A stretch of 64,000 nt of DNA from Sva-07 sp963747375 (GTDB lineage Bacteria > Actinomycetota > Acidimicrobiia > Acidimicrobiales > Ilumatobacteraceae). The notes under the pieces were generated by a model, which saw only the letters and a program-made list of their open reading frames with translations, ran no database searches and was not told the DNA's origin. Both the position numbers and the translations under genes were made by a program. The stretch spans positions 326,933 to 390,932 of the forward strand of contig CAVVFL010000014.1 in the NCBI GenBank assembly GCA_963747375.1, in the 5' to 3' direction. Of the stretch, positions 62,744 to 64,000 are shown one piece after another (the stretch's first letter is position 1; each line of letters starts with the position of its first letter).

Positions 62744-64000
62744 GTATCGACGACACCGCGTTCGCCGCCGAGATGCAAGCGCGTGCCGCCACGTTGCCGT
62801 TCTGGCGACGGCCGCGCCGGCTTCGACGTCAGATCACCGCGACGCTTGTCGGCGTCTCGCTCGTCGCCGTGGCGCTGTTCGGGGTGCTGAACTACATCGC
62901 TGCCGACGACCTACTGCTCAACGGCACCCAGGACCAGCTGCAGAGCGAGGCACAGTCACGCGCTCAGAGTGTCGAACTCGGGGCCAACGGGTTGCTCGGC
63001 CGTGTCGCGGCGACGTCGTCCGATCCCGGCATCGTCGCTGCCCTGGACGATTTCGTTCGCGGTTTCGCCGATCTCGACGGCGTCGAACTCGAACCCGCAC
63101 AGGCTGCCGAGCTGCGCCGGCTCTACGATCAAGAGGTCGTCGCCCCCATCAACGACCTCGGCATCCGCACCGTGAGTGTCGAGGAGGTTCTGCCCCGCAC
63201 GACCGAGGGCCGCTGGATCCAGTACCACTACACGCTGCCGGCCCAGGTTCCCGACCAAGCCACTGCACCAGCGACCGACGCGGAACGTGATCCGAATGGC
63301 TATGACGTCGCCATGGTCACCAACGACGACTACCTGACGTCGGTCTCGGACACATTCGGCGGCGGCGACCTGTTGCTGATCGACAGCGACGGAACCATCG
63401 TGTACTCGACCGACAAGCGCATCGACCTGGGAACGAGCCTCGACGACGGACCGTACGCGCAGTCAGCACTCGCGCAGCTCGTGACCGACGACCTCGGTCA
63501 AGTACGCGCCGGCGATGCGTTGATCACCGACTTCAACGTGTACGTCCCCGGCGGCGCCCGCCCGGCCCTGTTCGCCGGGGCCGTGATCCGAGACGGCAAT
63601 CAGATCGTCGGCACCCTCGCGGTCGAGGTCTCGGTGGAGGCGATCGATTCCATCACCCAAACCGGCCCGGAGCTCGAGCGGGCCGGCCTCGACGCTCTCG
63701 ACAGCTACGTCGTGTCGACAGACCAGCTGCTCCAGAGCACGCCGCAGTCCTGGTTCGACGACCCGGACGCGTACCTCGACGGAATCGCGGATGCCGAGCA
63801 ACGCCGGATCATCGACGCGCTGGGTTCACCGGTCGGCGTGCAGATCATCGACACCGCGGCGGTCCGCGCCGCAGCCGATGGCGAACCGTTCGTCGGCAGG
63901 TCGACCAATGCCGTCGGTCAACGGACCTACAGCTCGTCGACCTCGATCAACGTCCCCGGCGCCTCGTGGGTCGTGGTGACCGAAGTTCCCCTGTCCGTCG
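62740..64000 (+). CDS. Second membrane sensor of the cassette (Cache-like), cut by the window end
   Basis: Open from ATG 62740 (overlapping the channel stop as ATGA) to the end of the window, 420 codons without a stop. A basic start (FWRRPRRLRRQITATL) precedes helix VGVSLVAVALFGVLNYIAA and a coiled region DLLLNGTQDQLQSEAQSRAQSVELGAN. Its Cache-like core GTIVYSTDKRIDLGTSLDDGPYAQSALAQLV, DALITDFNVYVPGG and IRDGNQIVGTLAVEV lines up with RIVYSVDKGPDVGTSLVTGPFGGSVLANTV, VVSDLSLYTGAPG and IMDGTTLVGVVATMY of the sensor at 58977, and YLDGIADAEQRRIIDALGSPV with the YLTDPKAFLDLSEA...AERAEIDAAG segment. It is thus a paralogue; a HAMP and cyclase domain are expected beyond the window but not seen. Confidence 0.8.
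   Translation, partial: MSIDDTAFAAEMQARAATLPFWRRPRRLRRQITATLVGVSLVAVALFGVLNYIAADDLLLNGTQDQLQSEAQSRAQSVELGANGLLGRVAATSSDPGIVAALDDFVRGFADLDGVELEPAQAAELRRLYDQEVVAPINDLGIRTVSVEEVLPRTTEGRWIQYHYTLPAQVPDQATAPATDAERDPNGYDVAMVTNDDYLTSVSDTFGGGDLLLIDSDGTIVYSTDKRIDLGTSLDDGPYAQSALAQLVTDDLGQVRAGDALITDFNVYVPGGARPALFAGAVIRDGNQIVGTLAVEVSVEAIDSITQTGPELERAGLDALDSYVVSTDQLLQSTPQSWFDDPDAYLDGIADAEQRRIIDALGSPVGVQIIDTAAVRAAADGEPFVGRSTNAVGQRTYSSSTSINVPGASWVVVTEVPLSV

Overview
This is a GC-rich actinobacterial chromosome segment. A WhiB-family protein, PafB/PafC WYL regulators, an F420-biosynthesis guanylyltransferase (fbiD) beside an LLM-type F420-like oxidoreductase fragment, a mycoredoxin-like glutaredoxin, two wax-ester synthases (WS/DGAT), a polyphosphate glucokinase, lysine-rich 'PAKKA' tails and many leaderless promoters all fit Actinomycetota. 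The overall flavour suggests an Acidimicrobiia/Ilumatobacter-like bacterium, but that placement is inference. There are no phage or insertion-sequence genes, no rRNA or tRNA that I can see, and no CRISPR array.

Layout. 1-7.5 kb: fragment of an LLM oxidoreductase, a badly frameshifted amidohydrolase, a CaiB-type CoA-transferase, a class C beta-lactamase-fold hydrolase, an NHEJ pair (Ku plus a polymerase-only LigD) and a membrane protein. 7.5-11.3 kb: lipoprotein, secreted SGNH-like hydrolase, M24 peptidase. 11.4-16.6 kb: glutaredoxin, then a tight operon cbs - cystathionine gamma-lyase/synthase - otsA - otsB. 16.6-21.6 kb: rnhB, an uncharacterised protein, gpsA; fbiD overlapping an LmbE deacetylase; a PAKKA tail protein. 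21.6-27 kb: HU, PIN-PhoH, WhiB, a DEDDh exonuclease, pafBC and a cobalamin-binding subunit. 27-32.7 kb: aldehyde dehydrogenase, CsoR-like repressor, pgi and pgl, RarD and a small lipoprotein. 32.7-37.9 kb: a complete branched-chain amino-acid ABC operon (livG-F-H-M-K). 38-46.8 kb: zinc metallopeptidase, alpha/beta hydrolase, L,D-transpeptidase, GT2, membrane protein, argG, M20 peptidase, XRE regulator. 46.9-57.9 kb: fused indolepyruvate oxidoreductase, CaCA exchanger, ppgK, acyl-CoA dehydrogenase, two divergent WS/DGATs and a second L,D-transpeptidase-like protein. 57.9-64 kb: a compact amidohydrolase divergent from a signalling cassette: cyclase-like sensor, MscS channel fused to a cyclic-nucleotide-binding domain, and a second paralogous sensor cut by the window end. 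This last cassette is the strongest candidate for something new.

Two properties run through the whole window. First, about two dozen genes carry single-base frameshifts. In every case from 7.5 kb onward that I could resolve they behave as +1 insertions (fbiD needs +2 or -1), with intact homologous protein on both sides. This looks like unpolished, insertion-biased consensus rather than decay, so coordinates of such genes span all frames and 'frameshift' notes should be read as probable sequence error. Second, many start codons lie 6-9 nt after a TANNNT box, which is the signature of leaderless transcripts; I used this to choose several starts. Intergenic DNA also holds several families of long palindromes (named A-D here), mostly at gene ends.
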